A DNA stretch of 42,500 bases from Glandiceps talaboti (Eukaryota > Hemichordata > Enteropneusta > Spengelidae). A program made the translations under genes and the position numbers. The stretch spans positions 6,570,001 to 6,612,500 of the forward strand of contig NC_135556.1 of NCBI RefSeq assembly GCF_964340395.1. The letters are read 5' to 3'. Shown piece after piece: positions 23,131-36,969 of the stretch (positions are counted from its first letter, which is position 1; each line of letters starts with the position of its first letter). Below the pieces are notes generated by a model. That model did not search any database. It was not told the DNA's origin and saw only the letters and a list, made by a program, of their open reading frames with translations.

Positions 23131-23518
23131 TTAGGCATAAAACAAATTGCGTGGTTCCGATTACATTCAATTTTAAAACAGGTGGGGGTAGGTAGATTTT
23201 TTATTTTATTTTATTATATATTTTTCCCTGTTTGAGTGTCTAGTTCAGGTTTTCCAATTTTTCCCGAATCGTCTCTCTGTTGTTTATTTCTTCCTTTCAG
23301 ATGTATAGCCATTACAGATTGGAAGAATAGTTTTATATTGTCTTTTTCCAGTTGATTTTTCAGTCAGTTTCCGCATCCACTATTTCTTGCGAGACTTCAC
23401 GATTTTCTCGATTTTATTATTATTTTTCTCGAATACGTAATAAAAGTTTAGGGTCTACGTGAAAACCTAGAATGGGGTCGGGTAATCGGAACCAAACAAC
23501 TTTTTTTATTTGGCCTTA
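23131..23518. mobile_element. TIR element copy A (non-autonomous DNA transposon)
   Basis: The left terminus (23131-23164) and right terminus (23482-23518) are inverted complements centred on GTGGTTCCGATTAC / GTAATCGGAACCA, with A/T-rich outer parts ending in TTAGGC and GGCCTTA. The body has no transposase frame. Its reverse complement aligns with 25303-25595 through GTGAAGTCTCGCAAGAAATA, GATGCGGAAACTGAC and AATCTGTAATGGCT. Confidence 0.75.
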
Positions 23519-24904
23519 TTGTGCACAAGACCATTGGTCATATCTATATTGGGTAATTTAAACTTGACAACGTGAAATCATATTTTGAATTTAAAAGTAT
23601 CTATCCAGCTATCCTATTCACCAATAATCTTTACACTTATTTATATAATGGACAATTTGTTTGTACTACACATCCATGAAGCCTGTAACATCAAAATTAT
23701 TTCCATTTCCAGGGAACTATTAATTTTTGAATTGCGATAACATAAATTTTCTTAGACATACAATTCTCCGTCCCACGAATCATGCATACTATATCATCAT
23801 TTAATGAGAACTCGCTTCTCACGCTCGTGAGAATCGCCAATCCTTTGGGTATATTAGGCTGAATGCCAATAACAACATTTTCCCCTCTCTCGCGAGGATT
23901 TATTCAGAACTTAATGGATTAGGTCGAGTCTTTTGTGATCTCGTCCTCGGGAGAACATGCTTATAATGAGATTTCCCTAATTTCTGAATTATGTCACATA
24001 CTGTAAGCGATTACGTCTGTCGATCAACTGGAATTCAGGACTGAATTTTTCGTATTCTTTCCTTGTCGATGTATCACCGTCAATCACAAAATTTTATTTG
24101 AGTGTAGTTAACAATTATACACCCTTCATTTTACACCTAAGGTCATTAACTATCATTAATGCAATGATCCATGGGGGCATCAACCTGTTCTCGTATTGTT
24201 CATAATAGTGTTTTTTTTATTTCCCCGAAGAGTTAGCGAACATCATTTTTCGTCTCATTTAAAAAGAGGAACACATTTATAATAAATAGCTCGTTTTACG
24301 TATTATATAATACTAGCTATTACGTGTAACTTATGCCATATTGTACATCAAAACGCAAGTGTCTGTTATGGTGACATGTACAAATTTATCTATTTCATAG
24401 TGCGCAGATGCATGAATAGTAAGTACCAATTTAGCCAGGAGCGTTTAGTTGTGAAATGGTTTAAATAGTAGTTATTATTTTCATGGCTTACCATGCTGAG
24501 AGGCCGCACGTCCATGCATGATATAGTTAATTACATATGTGGATAAGGCTTATTTGCATACTTTATCCATTGTTCATTTATATGAAGAATCAATGTCATA
24601 ATAAAGGTACAGATGTTACATATCTTAAATCATCTATACAAAGCCTACACGAATTCACTTCAACCTAATACTGTAGCCCTATAAATACTGTTATCATAAT
24701 TGTAGGACCTGGTGTTTATTGGTATCAGCAACGTGGCTACGCAACGAAAATTACGTACTTTGTATGTAATGTTTGTGTTTTCATTTCCATCTCATTCCTC
24801 GACTTCAGATTTCGAAAAAAATGACACCGAAAATTGCGTACCTATCGGAATACAAAGGTTCGCCTTCAGTAACCTTACCTCTGCAAAGTTCCTAGAAATT
24901 CTAA
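23519..24904. other. Non-coding stretch
   Basis: No gene supported. Contains a small imperfect hairpin with TCTCACGCTCGTGAGA near 23816-23832. Confidence 0.4.
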
Positions 24905-25281
24905 AACTGTCGACATACAAGCAGTAACAGGTGGAACTTGTTACAAACGTGTAAAGTAAACAACCGAGTTGGATTAACAACATTTGGCACTGCATGTTGG
25001 ACGTATGGGAATGTGTATTACATTTACTCATTTGATAAGAACAGTTTTATGGCCTCTTTACATGTACATAAAATGCTAGGAGAACTTGAGATTCATTCGT
25101 GAATGTGAGCTATTATGCAAAGAGGTCATAGAACTGTTCTTATCAAATGATGAAAGGTAGTACACTGACATCCCGGTACTTCTAACATGCTGTGCCAAGT
25201 GTTATTTATCCCATACAATTTAGTGTTTATTTTCCCTGTGTGTAACAAGTTCCGCTTGTTACTGCTTGCATGTCGACAGTT
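24905..25281. mobile_element. Long palindrome (foldback element) 2
   Basis: Arms of about 175 bp (24905-25078 and 25110-25281) pair with scattered mismatches. Outermost AACTGTCGACATRCAAGCAG, then AACTTGTTACA, then GGCAC/GTGCC, and closest to the centre TTTGATAAGAACAGTT followed by GACCTCTTT-type blocks. The ~30 bp loop is unrelated. It abuts the TIR element at 25303. The sequence is not the same family as 17868-18204. Confidence 0.85.
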
Positions 25282-25302
25282 GTATCTGTAACCCTTCATT
25301 CG

Positions 25303-25595
25303 TAATAAGGCCTGAAAAGGTTGTCCAGAAAAAAATAAAATCGCGAAAATTGTGAAGTCTCGCAAGAAATAGAGGATGCGGAAACTGACATCAACTTAAA
25401 AATAAAATACAAAACTGATCTTTCAATCTGTAATGGCTGTACATCTGATGAGAAGAAACCAATAACACAGAGAGACAATATGGAAATCAACCTACTTGAA
25501 AATATGAAAAAAATGTTTTTAAAAAAATCTACCTATCCCACCTATTCTAAAATTGAGCGTAATCGGAACCACACAATTCTTTTTTGTTAGGTCTA
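25303..25595. mobile_element. TIR element copy B (inverted, internally deleted)
   Basis: Reverse-orientation homologue of 23131-23518. Its right terminus keeps GTAATCGGAACCACACAATT. The left end keeps TAAGGCC and then lacks about 65 bp, including the inner part of that terminal repeat, so the two ends are now unequal. No coding content. Confidence 0.75.
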
Positions 25596-27829
25596 ACAGA
25601 CAATAAATTCTCCTTTGGTTGTCTTTTTAATTTGGTGTATTAAGCTTTGAATTATACATATTGCATCGTTTCCTAGTTCACTTGTTTTAATTTGCCAATC
25701 AAGTTACTGTCTGACACATTTGCTGAATGTCGTATAGATGCATGTAAAGTAGCTCGTATCTCTTCAAACATCTGTTACATGCATGGTCTGTCTGACTAAA
25801 CTAGTGCGAAAGGTGTCGCAGCCATGTAAGGAATTAATACGCGACAAGACTACGTCCTTGTCGACCTACAGGTTGAAAAAAATGTTGTTTCAGTACTTAG
25901 GAGCATTTGTCTCTGCTGTCACTTTATAAGTTATAGTATATATTTTGTCTGAATTGACAAGGGATTCTATTCAGAAACTAGGTGTCACTGTGGGCGTTAT
26001 TTACGAAAATATTTACATGTATACCAGCATATTTCTCTCCCTATAACGTCATTAGTTATTCTACCTCCATTTATGCCGTTGTTTACTTCGAAATCCGTCA
26101 TGAAATAATATTCAAAATAAGTTTATCAAGGCTTTCCTGTTTACGTAACTGACAATATTTCCCAGAAACTAAGTTAACGTCGGATGTTTACGATGTACTT
26201 CACCCGATGTGACCCTCTGAGACATTCCATCGCAAGATATTCACCATGTTATACCAGTGGGACATGTAAAATTGAAATCACCACTGGGGGCGTATATGCA
26301 GGGTTTTCCCCAAGGTCATATTTGTTAATCCATCTCTTCAAATTCAATAGAAGCGTATTGTTTAAGTTTGTCTTTCATTTATATGTTACATTATGTAACA
26401 ACCCTGATGTTATGAAATTATTATCAATTACATTTTCTGACACGTAACCGTACCTGATACAATGGCAATCAAAAATAGCTGCAAAAAATGAAATTAACAA
26501 AAAATTTGTTTTTGTTTTTTTGTGTGTTTTTTTTTTTAGAAATAGACACGATATTTCAGAAACACCTTTCGACACATCCCTATAGGAATGTATGCGTAAT
26601 TTTCTTCAAGGTGTTGTAAGATTTCCATTCTATTCATTAAATTTTGTGTTTTGTGTGTATGTGATATGTTCTAAATATAAAAATTCGCAGTATTCGTTTC
26701 TTTGTCACTAGCCCCGTCTAGACGTAGGTCGTCCTACCTGAGGCAATCACGAGTCCTACCTGAGTAGGATAGATTTGTATCTACATGCAGGAAGGTTGAC
26801 GCGGCGTAGATGTCACGCGTTCCCTCCTGACTCTGTCATGACAGTACATAGAACGAAGTCAGGATGGTTTCAGGAAACTTCTCGAAGGTGTCCAGGTTCG
26901 GGACCCGTTTACATGTACACGGGCTTCAAATTATCCCTAGTCCTGCCTCAGGCTACTGAATGTTTTTATTATTATTCACGAGACCTACAATTCATAATTA
27001 TTACTATTCGTGGCATTGAGGTATAATGTTAAAACCATGTGTGGTTATAACTATATTTTAGTTGATATCCACTGTGATATCACACATGGTTTCCTGATTG
27101 TTAGTTTTTGGTTCTATCAGTTCAAGGTATAGTAGCAATGTTTGAAAACAATGATCTCATTCACTGTGATTATTTTCTAAACTACTGTTTGCAGCTCGAT
27201 CAATTTTCACTATAAAAACCTAATACCCAGAAGAATCGATGGAAAACCAATCCATATTTACCCTCTAGTTACTAATACTTGTGTTCGCTTACTGCTGACA
27301 TTCGATCTCTAACGTACAACATCTTATTAAAATCAGCATAATGTCACCAGAAATTAGTTAGGTTCTTTCAAACCGCGGCTTACTATTTCACGTTATTTTC
27401 AGTGATTGTCGTTTCTTAAACTTAGAATTTTTTTTCAGTCTATCTATTGATAAAAGTAAAGCTCCAAGGCTGATTTTGATACTATTGCTAACAGCCTAAC
27501 TAAACTTCGTGTTGTGGTTTCTAATGACATTTTGCCCACTAAATCCAATATACGAATTTCCGAAGCAATTTCATTTGACTCAATACCAATTACTACTGTA
27601 ACAGAGTATCACCCTGTATTTGGAATACATTTATGAAATATTCCATTTATCTCGAATTATTGAGGGTGTTGTCATGGAAGCTAGATTACGGAATTCAAAA
27701 TCCAGTGCAAATCAAGATGAATTCCTCCTTTACATCCGGGCACCCGTAGTCTACGTGTAGTCTTATTTATTCTATGTATCTTCTTTATTACCTACTTATT
27801 AAATTTTATATTTTGTAGACAAAATGAAA
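25596..27829. other. Non-coding stretch
   Basis: No gene supported. 26700-26960 is GC-richer, with a duplicated AGTCCTACCTGAG-like phrase (26728, 26751). 27017-27095 has a small inverted repeat (AACCATGTGTG / CACACATGGTT). T- and A-runs occur near 26500. Confidence 0.4.
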
Positions 27830-29112
27830 TAATACATGTTTTGAGGTAGGTAAAAGGAGATCAGAGAAATAGCTACTTGTTAATCAAGTCTGTCTCCTTA
27901 GACACTGTAAATAAAATTTATAAATAAATACATGACAATGTATAAAGAGAGCAGTGAAAAAAAAATATCTATGAAAATATATACATTATACATCAACATG
28001 AGTTGCAGTATATTCACATCAGGTGAAGAAAATCTTTTAGTGAGTTACGAAAAACATTCCTTGATGATTTGGACCTATTATCAAGAGGTAAGTTGTTCCA
28101 GTGTATAGCTCCTGTGTATGACATTGCAAATTTACCTATTTCAGTGTTTATCCTTGGAATTGAAATATTGCCCTTAATTTTGTGACGTGTATTATGATAG
28201 TGACGGGGAAATGAACAATATTGTGTGAAATGATGTGGCAAGTTACCGTTGAGTAAGTCGTACATAAAAGTGCAAATCTGAAGTCTATGTTGGTTAAATA
28301 TGTTTAGAATGTGTAATTGATTGAATAGTTGATTGGAGCCTACTGTACGATCACTGGAAGTTATAGCTCTGGCTGCCATGTTTGTGAGAAGTGAGGACAC
28401 AAGTCAGATGTGATCGGCGTGTAGAGCCCCAGACCTCAAGGCCATAAGTTATATGTGGTTGTATGCAAGTTTTGTAAATTAATAAGAGAATACTTTGTGG
28501 TATAAACTGACTCAGTCGAAAGATAATGCCAACTTTTTTCCTCACAATAGAGTTCACTTTGTATGCATGTTTGGACCAGTTAAGATTTTTGTCTAAGATG
28601 ACACCAACAAAGCAAGTTTCATCAACTTCATTAATTTCCTTATTGTTGATGTGTAGACTTCCACAAAGAGCAACATTTCTTTTGTTTGTTCGAAAGACAG
28701 TGTAATTTGTTTTGAGATGGTTAATAGTGAGTTTGTTTGCATTACACCATGTTACAACTTTACTAAAGTGCACATCAACCATGTTTAAATTTATATTGTG
28801 ACTGTTACTGTCAAAAGTATGACAGAGATTGGTATCGTCTGCAAACAACCTAAAATTGAAAAAGTAGAAGAACGAAAAATGTCATTGATAAAAATTAGGA
28901 AAAGAGTAGGCCCCACAACAGACCCTTCAGGTAAGTTTAATATCAATGCTTGATGACTTATTGCCATCTGCAGAGACAAATTAGGATCTATTATGCAAAT
29001 AATCAGTAAACCATTGTAATGGAAATCCTCTAATACCATATTGTCCCATTTTTGACAAAAGAATTTGATGGTTAATAGTGTCGAAGGCCTTGGAGAAGTC
29101 TAGAAATATGCA
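27830..29112 (-). pseudogene. Decayed CR1/Rex-like LINE reverse transcriptase
   Basis: Read on the minus strand from 29112 downward, the fragment starts at RT motif A (FSKAFDTINH, about 29097-29068) and continues through a GYGIRG-like segment, the PEGSVVGPTLFLIFINDIF block (about 28930-28870) and the FADD catalytic box (about 28845-28834). After that come KLTINHLKT, the thumb-type NLNWSKH region, YGLEVWGS, and a C-terminal domain ending in WNNLPLDNRS...FRNSLKDFL at 28014. This is the usual order for CR1/L2/Rex1-group elements. At least three frameshifts (near 28395, 28860 and 28960-29010) break the frame, so no protein is made. The 3' UTR extends to about 27830. The 5' half, including the endonuclease, is absent. 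Confidence 0.85.
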
Positions 29113-29440
29113 AAGTGTTTATTCATTTATTGCATCCCTTTTGTATCAGGGGCTCATTATGATAACACAAAATCAAAACACATACAGTACTAAAAAGACG
29201 AGTAAAACATATACATAATACAGGAACAAATAAAACAAAACAAACCAAAGTGTGGTAAGAAGATTGATAAAACGAAAATAAAAATATATGCTTCAAATTT
29301 TAGTTGTCAAAAAATCTAACCGCTAAACTATTCTATATCAGTTTTAACAAAATATTTTCTCTTTTCTGCTTCAATAAGGTATTGTTTGACAAGTTTATCT
29401 ATTTGTTTACTCATTGTAGTGTTTCGTATTATCTCCTATA
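29113..29440 (-). mobile_element. Probable 3' end of another LINE
   Basis: On the minus strand a short open tail (about 36 codons ending in a stop at 29328-29330) is followed by an AT-rich 3' region. That region ends in GAGCCCCTGATACAAAAGGG, then GCAATAAATGAATAAA, at 29113-29150. The ending resembles the ATGGGCTGGAGGCC...GCAATAAA ending of the LINE at 9070-9106. It butts directly against the RT relic at 29112 in the same orientation, which suggests one inserted into the other. No RT motif is left in it, so the assignment is tentative. Confidence 0.35.
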
Positions 29441-29465
29441 AATAAACAGAGTAGTTCTTTCGCTG

Positions 29466-29613
29466 TCCTAGTCTTGAAGACTTGGACTAATGCTACTACA
29501 CTATGTCAGCTATCTATCCGGGCCTTTGGACTAGCGAAAAGTCAAGAAAATAAAAGGCCGTAATTACAGCTGAAATAGTGTAGTAGCTTTAGTCCTTCAA
29601 GTCTACACGTAGG
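29466..29613. mobile_element. Short hairpin element
   Basis: The arms 29466-29529 and 29553-29613 are inverted complements: GACTTGGACTAATGCTACTA on the left matches GACTTGAAGGACTAAAGCTA on the complement of the right, then CTACACTAT and CAGCT, and GGCCTTT near the loop. Loop about 23 bp. Confidence 0.75.
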
Positions 29614-32408
29614 TTCTAGAGCAGCCAAGACTTTTGTACATAATTAAATAATGAAAGATTACAAAGTTTGAATATCGTTGACGCATGTTTAAGTTTTATC
29701 TTTGTTTCAATTTGCCAAACTTGTTGTTGATGAACGGTTAGAAAACACCACAGGCGATGAAATATCATGGAAGAGAGCCGATTCAATTTGATTAAAATGT
29801 AATGACATAGGAGTGTCGTGTTTGTCATTTCACTGTGTCAACGTCTCTTAAGTGGTCGATTACCGGGGTCGATTAAGCCTCCGGGAATCAATTGTCTTTT
29901 TCTCTCCCTTTGTGTATGTATGTCTGTGTGTCTCTCCTTACCCTATACACAGCTGCACGATTAAGTCATTACGTAACTTGTTTCACAATCAACAAGTAAC
30001 GATGGTAAGTAAATAATAATTCGATAGGGCTTCTTCTCTTATCAAATTTTAAATCAGATAGGACAAAACGTGCCTTTGTAAACAATCACGGGACACGAAA
30101 ATTTCGTCACACTTTTTGAATAATGTAAAATATGGTGCTCATTTACACCCCTTTTGTCTGTTTTTTATGGGTTTTGGGCTTCGATTCCTTTAATTTCAGA
30201 ATGATTGAAAACTATATACTTGCGATGTTCTGATCCGGTTCACATTTTATTAACAGCCTAGGGGGACCAAAGCAGACCGGTTGCCTGCATGAAACTCCCA
30301 CTCCAGTGTGATACACATACGAGTGAAGTTAACGCCAACGTTACGGTAGGTGATGAGTTTTTTAAATTTATGACTGATTGACTACTTCATGTGCTTAGAT
30401 GTATAACGGTTCATGTGGATTAACATGCTTTAACAATCTTGTAGAACAGGTAAAATGATCTGAAATGACAGCAAGGCAAACCATACAGGCAAGGCTAGCC
30501 TGAGCTGAGATAGCAATCTATGTACAATGTGTTGTTTATAAAAACAACGTTGTATATATCTCAACAATTAGACTGCACTGAAACGAAACAATAATAGTCC
30601 TGAATATCGCGAAAACATTTGCAGAGATACGCACTGAAGAATTATTACATTTGGAATGTTTACACGAGGCTACTTTTGAATGGTAGTAGTTCCCCGTAGT
30701 GCCATCTTTTCAAACCAAACCAGATTGTACGTTTAGTTGTATGCCACACTTCAGTGACTGTAGTGGGTCCATCATGTCACCGTCGGCGAGTTACGAATTC
30801 TGCTTAATTTACTTACAAAACATGCAAATAGTAACCAGTTGTACTATAAAGCACTGATAGCATTCTCCTCGCGAACGGGCGTTTGAGATGGGACAATTAT
30901 TAGAACTCGTTTTCTGGCGACTATTACGTGAGGAGGAAATCCACTGTCGATGTATTTGTACCACTGTTTAGAGGGCATGACCCCCTGAACTATTAGCAAC
31001 GTCCACATGCTCAAACAATCGTAATGAGATACGTGCTACTCTTAATAAAGCTATCTACACACACAGACGGATATAGCCGCGGTTCAAGACATTCCCACGC
31101 TGGGTCTCGAAAATGTCACCCATTCATATAGCCATAGCCACGGGATCTATTGTTGAACCAAACTGGATAAACATGTTACTACGGAGAATATATTGCGATT
31201 TTAATTTACTGACAAGTCTCGCCTCTGGCCATGACAGTCAAAGCTATAACAAAGCCATTACTGTAGATGGCGGGGACAGTTTAGCGTGTGCCAGTAAACC
31301 TGTACAAACGAATCATCTGAATAGACAGTTTTGACAGTGCATTACTTCGGCTTTAGTACTTCAATCATATGTAACCACATTTGCCCGGAAATGTCCTCGG
31401 GAAACTTCAGGAAACAAAGGAAGACTTGTTAATCAATTTGTAGTGAAATAAACACGATACACTTACGTCAACTGTTTATGTTACTTTACATACATACAAT
31501 GTATACACTTATAGACGTAGGTCGGTTTCGATACTACCCAGAGCACCTTCTACCATTTAAAACATATCTCTCAGTTCATGGGAAAAACGTAATTGATTCA
31601 AATAATATTGTTAACAGTACAGGATATGTCTCCTTCTACTTATCTCCGAGTAAACGCATTGATGTAGATTAGTCTTACTCAATAGAGTTCGTTGTACTAG
31701 ATTGAACCATCTCTTTAAAAAAAAAGGGAAGCGAGAACGTTTGGGTCGTTGTTCTGGTCTTCCCACACCATATACAGATATACCGCAATTTAAATGTGTT
31801 TGGCTGTACTAGTATGGGGACCATAAAATGACGATTTCTCTTTGCCAGGCAAGAATTTTTTTTTCATTTAATTAGAAAACCCCAACCGCTCAGCTGGAAC
31901 CATTGAGTCAGTCTCAGAAAATAAGAAATGCCCCTTGGTTACCAATACTTACATGCATCAGCTTTTAGTGTTATTGTTTATTAAGATAATAATCTCGTTT
32001 TAATCATAAATGTCATGCAGGTAAAGTATGTAAAATTAATGTTACTAATTCAATGTGAATATGCAAGTTATTTTGAATATTACTCTCCATAGCTTTCACC
32101 TCTTTATTTGTTTATCTAGTCATTTCAATTTCACATCACAATAGCGATAAGGCTTCCCTGAGAGCATGTAGAACATTATGCTATGATTGAAAGTTTTTGC
32201 ATTGTTGCCATAGTAACTTATAAATGAATTATACTAGACTTACTAGTAGATTCACGTTGATGTAACTTAAGGCAAAAATACACTTTTCTAGAACATAGTC
32301 ATTCTTAGGAGTTGCCAATTGACTTTCTCATTTACTCACTCAATGTTTCATTCAATAATCCATTTTGTCTTGGTAAAATTTTGTGATTTTTATGAACATG
32401 TATGCAAG
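29614..32408. other. Non-coding stretch
   Basis: No gene supported. Frames at 31113-31334 and 31478-31672 are short, lack recognised motifs and are in the range expected by chance. Confidence 0.4.

Positions 32409-32459
<51 letters not shown>
32409..32459. repeat. (TGTC)n microsatellite
   Basis: About thirteen tetranucleotide units, followed by short GCCT and ACGT runs. Confidence 0.96.
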
Positions 32460-33490
32460 TTAATTTGCCTGCCTGCCTATCTATGTAATACATATGTGTA
32501 TGTGTTGTGTACGTACGTACATGTGTGTGTGTGAAAAATAGCAGGGTTTAATAGCATGAAACTATAAAATACAAAATTGTCACTTTCATGAAATCTTAAT
32601 GCCAAGACTCTATGGTCATAAAACGTAACCATATCAATGATTGATTCTTGAGTTACGATAAGTTTTCTGTTCAAACCACCTCTCTATAAATTGTAAACGC
32701 TTTTGAACACGATTTGCAATTTCCAAGAAGTACAAAAGGTAATCATATTGCAATATAATGTTAAACGCTGTGAAAAAACTAGAGTAATATTATCCCCTCA
32801 AGCAAAACTAGGAACTAGAGCTAAGATATCGAATAGCTGGAAGTAAGCATTTTGAATAAATGATATCTGACATTTGACACCCAAATAATACAGCCAGATT
32901 GTGTTCTCGACAACACAAGTAGTAGTGTACACGCGTTTTCGTTCTGATTCAAACAACACTGATTATTTTAAGTATTGCGGCATCACTAGTGTTTATGTTG
33001 CAAATAAATACAAACTATAAGCTGAGAACTATGTTTTGAAGGCCGATTGCAGTTTTAACACTATGGTTTATTTCGTATATCGTTGCTAGTAGTTTTAATA
33101 GCAAGAAATAGTGGCTAATATATATCCAAATCTCTCTTTCATCAACTGTGTTTAAACAGCGAATTACATGTACGTTATTGATTACCAGGCCTGCAAAGGT
33201 AGCAAAAGGAGACATGTAATAGTTGTTAATTGAACGTCGTTTTAATAAGATTTTAATCGATTTTGCGTCATATCACCGAGTGCATATCAACTGGATTGTT
33301 CACCATGGTCCTACATTCTGACACGATGTTTCTCTGTTTCGTCACTGTCCGTCCTGTGTTTACACCAAGCTGCCAAGTTACGATGTACTAGTATCCAGCG
33401 TTCCTCTCTCTTTCTCCATCACTCTTCCTTCTCCTTCCTTTTCTCTATCATTTCATTTGTGATCACGCACCGTCAACCTCTTTTCCCTTT
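32460..33490. other. Non-coding stretch
   Basis: AT-rich, nothing supported; becomes pyrimidine-rich from about 33400. Confidence 0.4.
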
Positions 33491-35099
<1,609 letters not shown>

Positions 35100-36378
35100 G
35101 TCGGTTTTTACAAGATTTGCTTTATTTATGTATCATTTGATCTCGAATTGTGAACGCTTAAAGTACTGTTCTTCTGAAAATTGGATTACATGCGGTGTGC
35201 CACAAGGCTCAATACTCGGACCACTTTTGTTTATTATCTATATTAATGACATATCAGCAGTTGTGAAGTGTAAACTTCTGCTGTATGCCGATGATTCTGC
35301 ATTGTTGGTATCTGGAAAGGATGTGACTGAGATACAGGTGGCCTTAAGCAGTGAACTCGGGTCGATTCAGGAGTGGTTAGTTGTCAACACGCTATCTCTA
35401 CATCTAGGTAAAACAGAATCAATTCTTTTTGCATCAAAGAGAAGGCTACATAAAATCAACAGATTACGGGTACAATGTCGTGGGAGTGATATTGAGTCAA
35501 AGCAGCAAGTTACATACCTAGGAGTGACTTTAGATCAGTCCTTGTCGGGTGACATCATTGCAAACGCAATCATCACTAAATGTTCGAAAAAAAATTTCTC
35601 TACAGAAGTGCAAGGAATTTAAATCTTGAAACGAAAAAGTTTCTTGTGTCAGCGTTGATTGATGATCAGTGTCACTTCGACTACTCCTGTTCGGCGTGGT
35701 ACTCCGGTCTTACTAAACGATCTAAGTACCGCGGTTGCAGGTGGCACAAAACAAGGTTATATTTCTATTAGATGCCCCCCCCCCCCACAGAACTCACATT
35801 GGGATGGACGAATTTCATAAAGTGGGTCTATATTAAATCACATGTTTAACATCTATAATGGCTATGCACCTCAGTACATGAGAAACCAAATACACATATA
35901 CATAAGTAGTTATAATATGAGAAATAGCATTTCAACCTTTAAGATTCCCAGAGTTAAAGGCTGCGGCACTCATACTTTTAGGTACACTGGTACTGCAGTA
36001 TGGAACAGTTTACCACTGCCAATACGGCATTCTCAGTGTAAAATTACATTTAAGAAATCGGTTAAAAACCACTTAATGTCTCAAATGCTTGCCAACAGTA
36101 AAAGTTAGTAATGTATATACATTTGTTGTATTGTTTTTAAGGAGTCATTTCAATTTTTTTTATGTTTCATTTCCATTTTACGCTAACCTTGCTCCAATCA
36201 CGTGACCAGAGTTCCTTTGCCTACCGTCATGTCGATTTTTTGAAATCGAGGACCACAATGGAAATAAGTATTAATTGCTTTATTGTGTTATCCTCGGCAG
36301 TACTTTAAAATATATATTTTTACTTTATTTTATTGCCAAAGAAATTCAAATTCAAATTCAAATTCAAATTCAAACTGT
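35100..36378 (+). pseudogene. Decayed CR1-like LINE reverse transcriptase with (ATTCAA)n tail
   Basis: A plus-strand RT fragment starts shortly before the conserved CGVPQGSILGPLLFIIYINDI block (about 35190-35255). It continues with YADD (about 35283-35294), a KTESILF segment, VTYLGVTLD, and then RSARNLNLETKKFLVSALI in another frame. Last come HMFNIYNGYAPQYM and a C-terminal WNSLPLPIRHS...FKKSVKNHL ending at 36108. Frame breaks lie in the A-run near 35586-35594, near 35728, and in the C-run at 35774-35785; part of the domain after SGLTKR is missing. A ~250 bp 3' UTR ends in four to five ATTCAA hexamers (about 36346-36375), a typical CR1/L2-group tail. The 5' end, including endonuclease and RT fingers, is absent. 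Inactive. Confidence 0.87.
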
Positions 36379-36385
36379 TTGACAC

Positions 36386-36969
36386 TGACACAACAGAGAG
36401 TTCAAAGAAGCAATCTCTGATGTGTTACTAAATAATGAGCAATTTGATATTTATAATTCTCACATACAGGCCTCAAGGAACTTGACAATTAGATTTGCAT
36501 TTACTGTTTGCAATCATCATGAATTGTTCTCCAAAAGTAAAATCCCTTTAAGCCAAGTAAAATTATCATCTATTAGCTTACTACACATGGATAATGCAGC
36601 GTTTCTCATTTGCTTATACGACCTTATCTAGCTCAGTGGTTTCTAGTAATTCCATACACTTTCAATGACATTGTAATTGAGATTCTTTGCACGTTTGAGT
36701 TTCCGTTCCAAGTATACTATCGGAAAAGATGGAACAAGATATAATTTTTCGTTTCAAGTATACAATTAGAAACAGGGGAAAAGATATATGGTGTAATGAT
36801 ATGGGAATGCATGGATGTACGTGTGGACTGACATCATCGTTACAATCTATTAGTCGTACGTGTAAATTGCCCTTTGTTCCATCTCCAGTAACTTACAGTA
36901 ATCACAGTATTGTACTCGTGTATTTTATGTATGCACAAGTAGTTGTATCATGGTTGTACTTTGTGCGTA
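36386..36969. other. Non-coding stretch
   Basis: AT-rich flank between the LINE tail and the hAT-like terminus; no feature supported. Confidence 0.4.
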
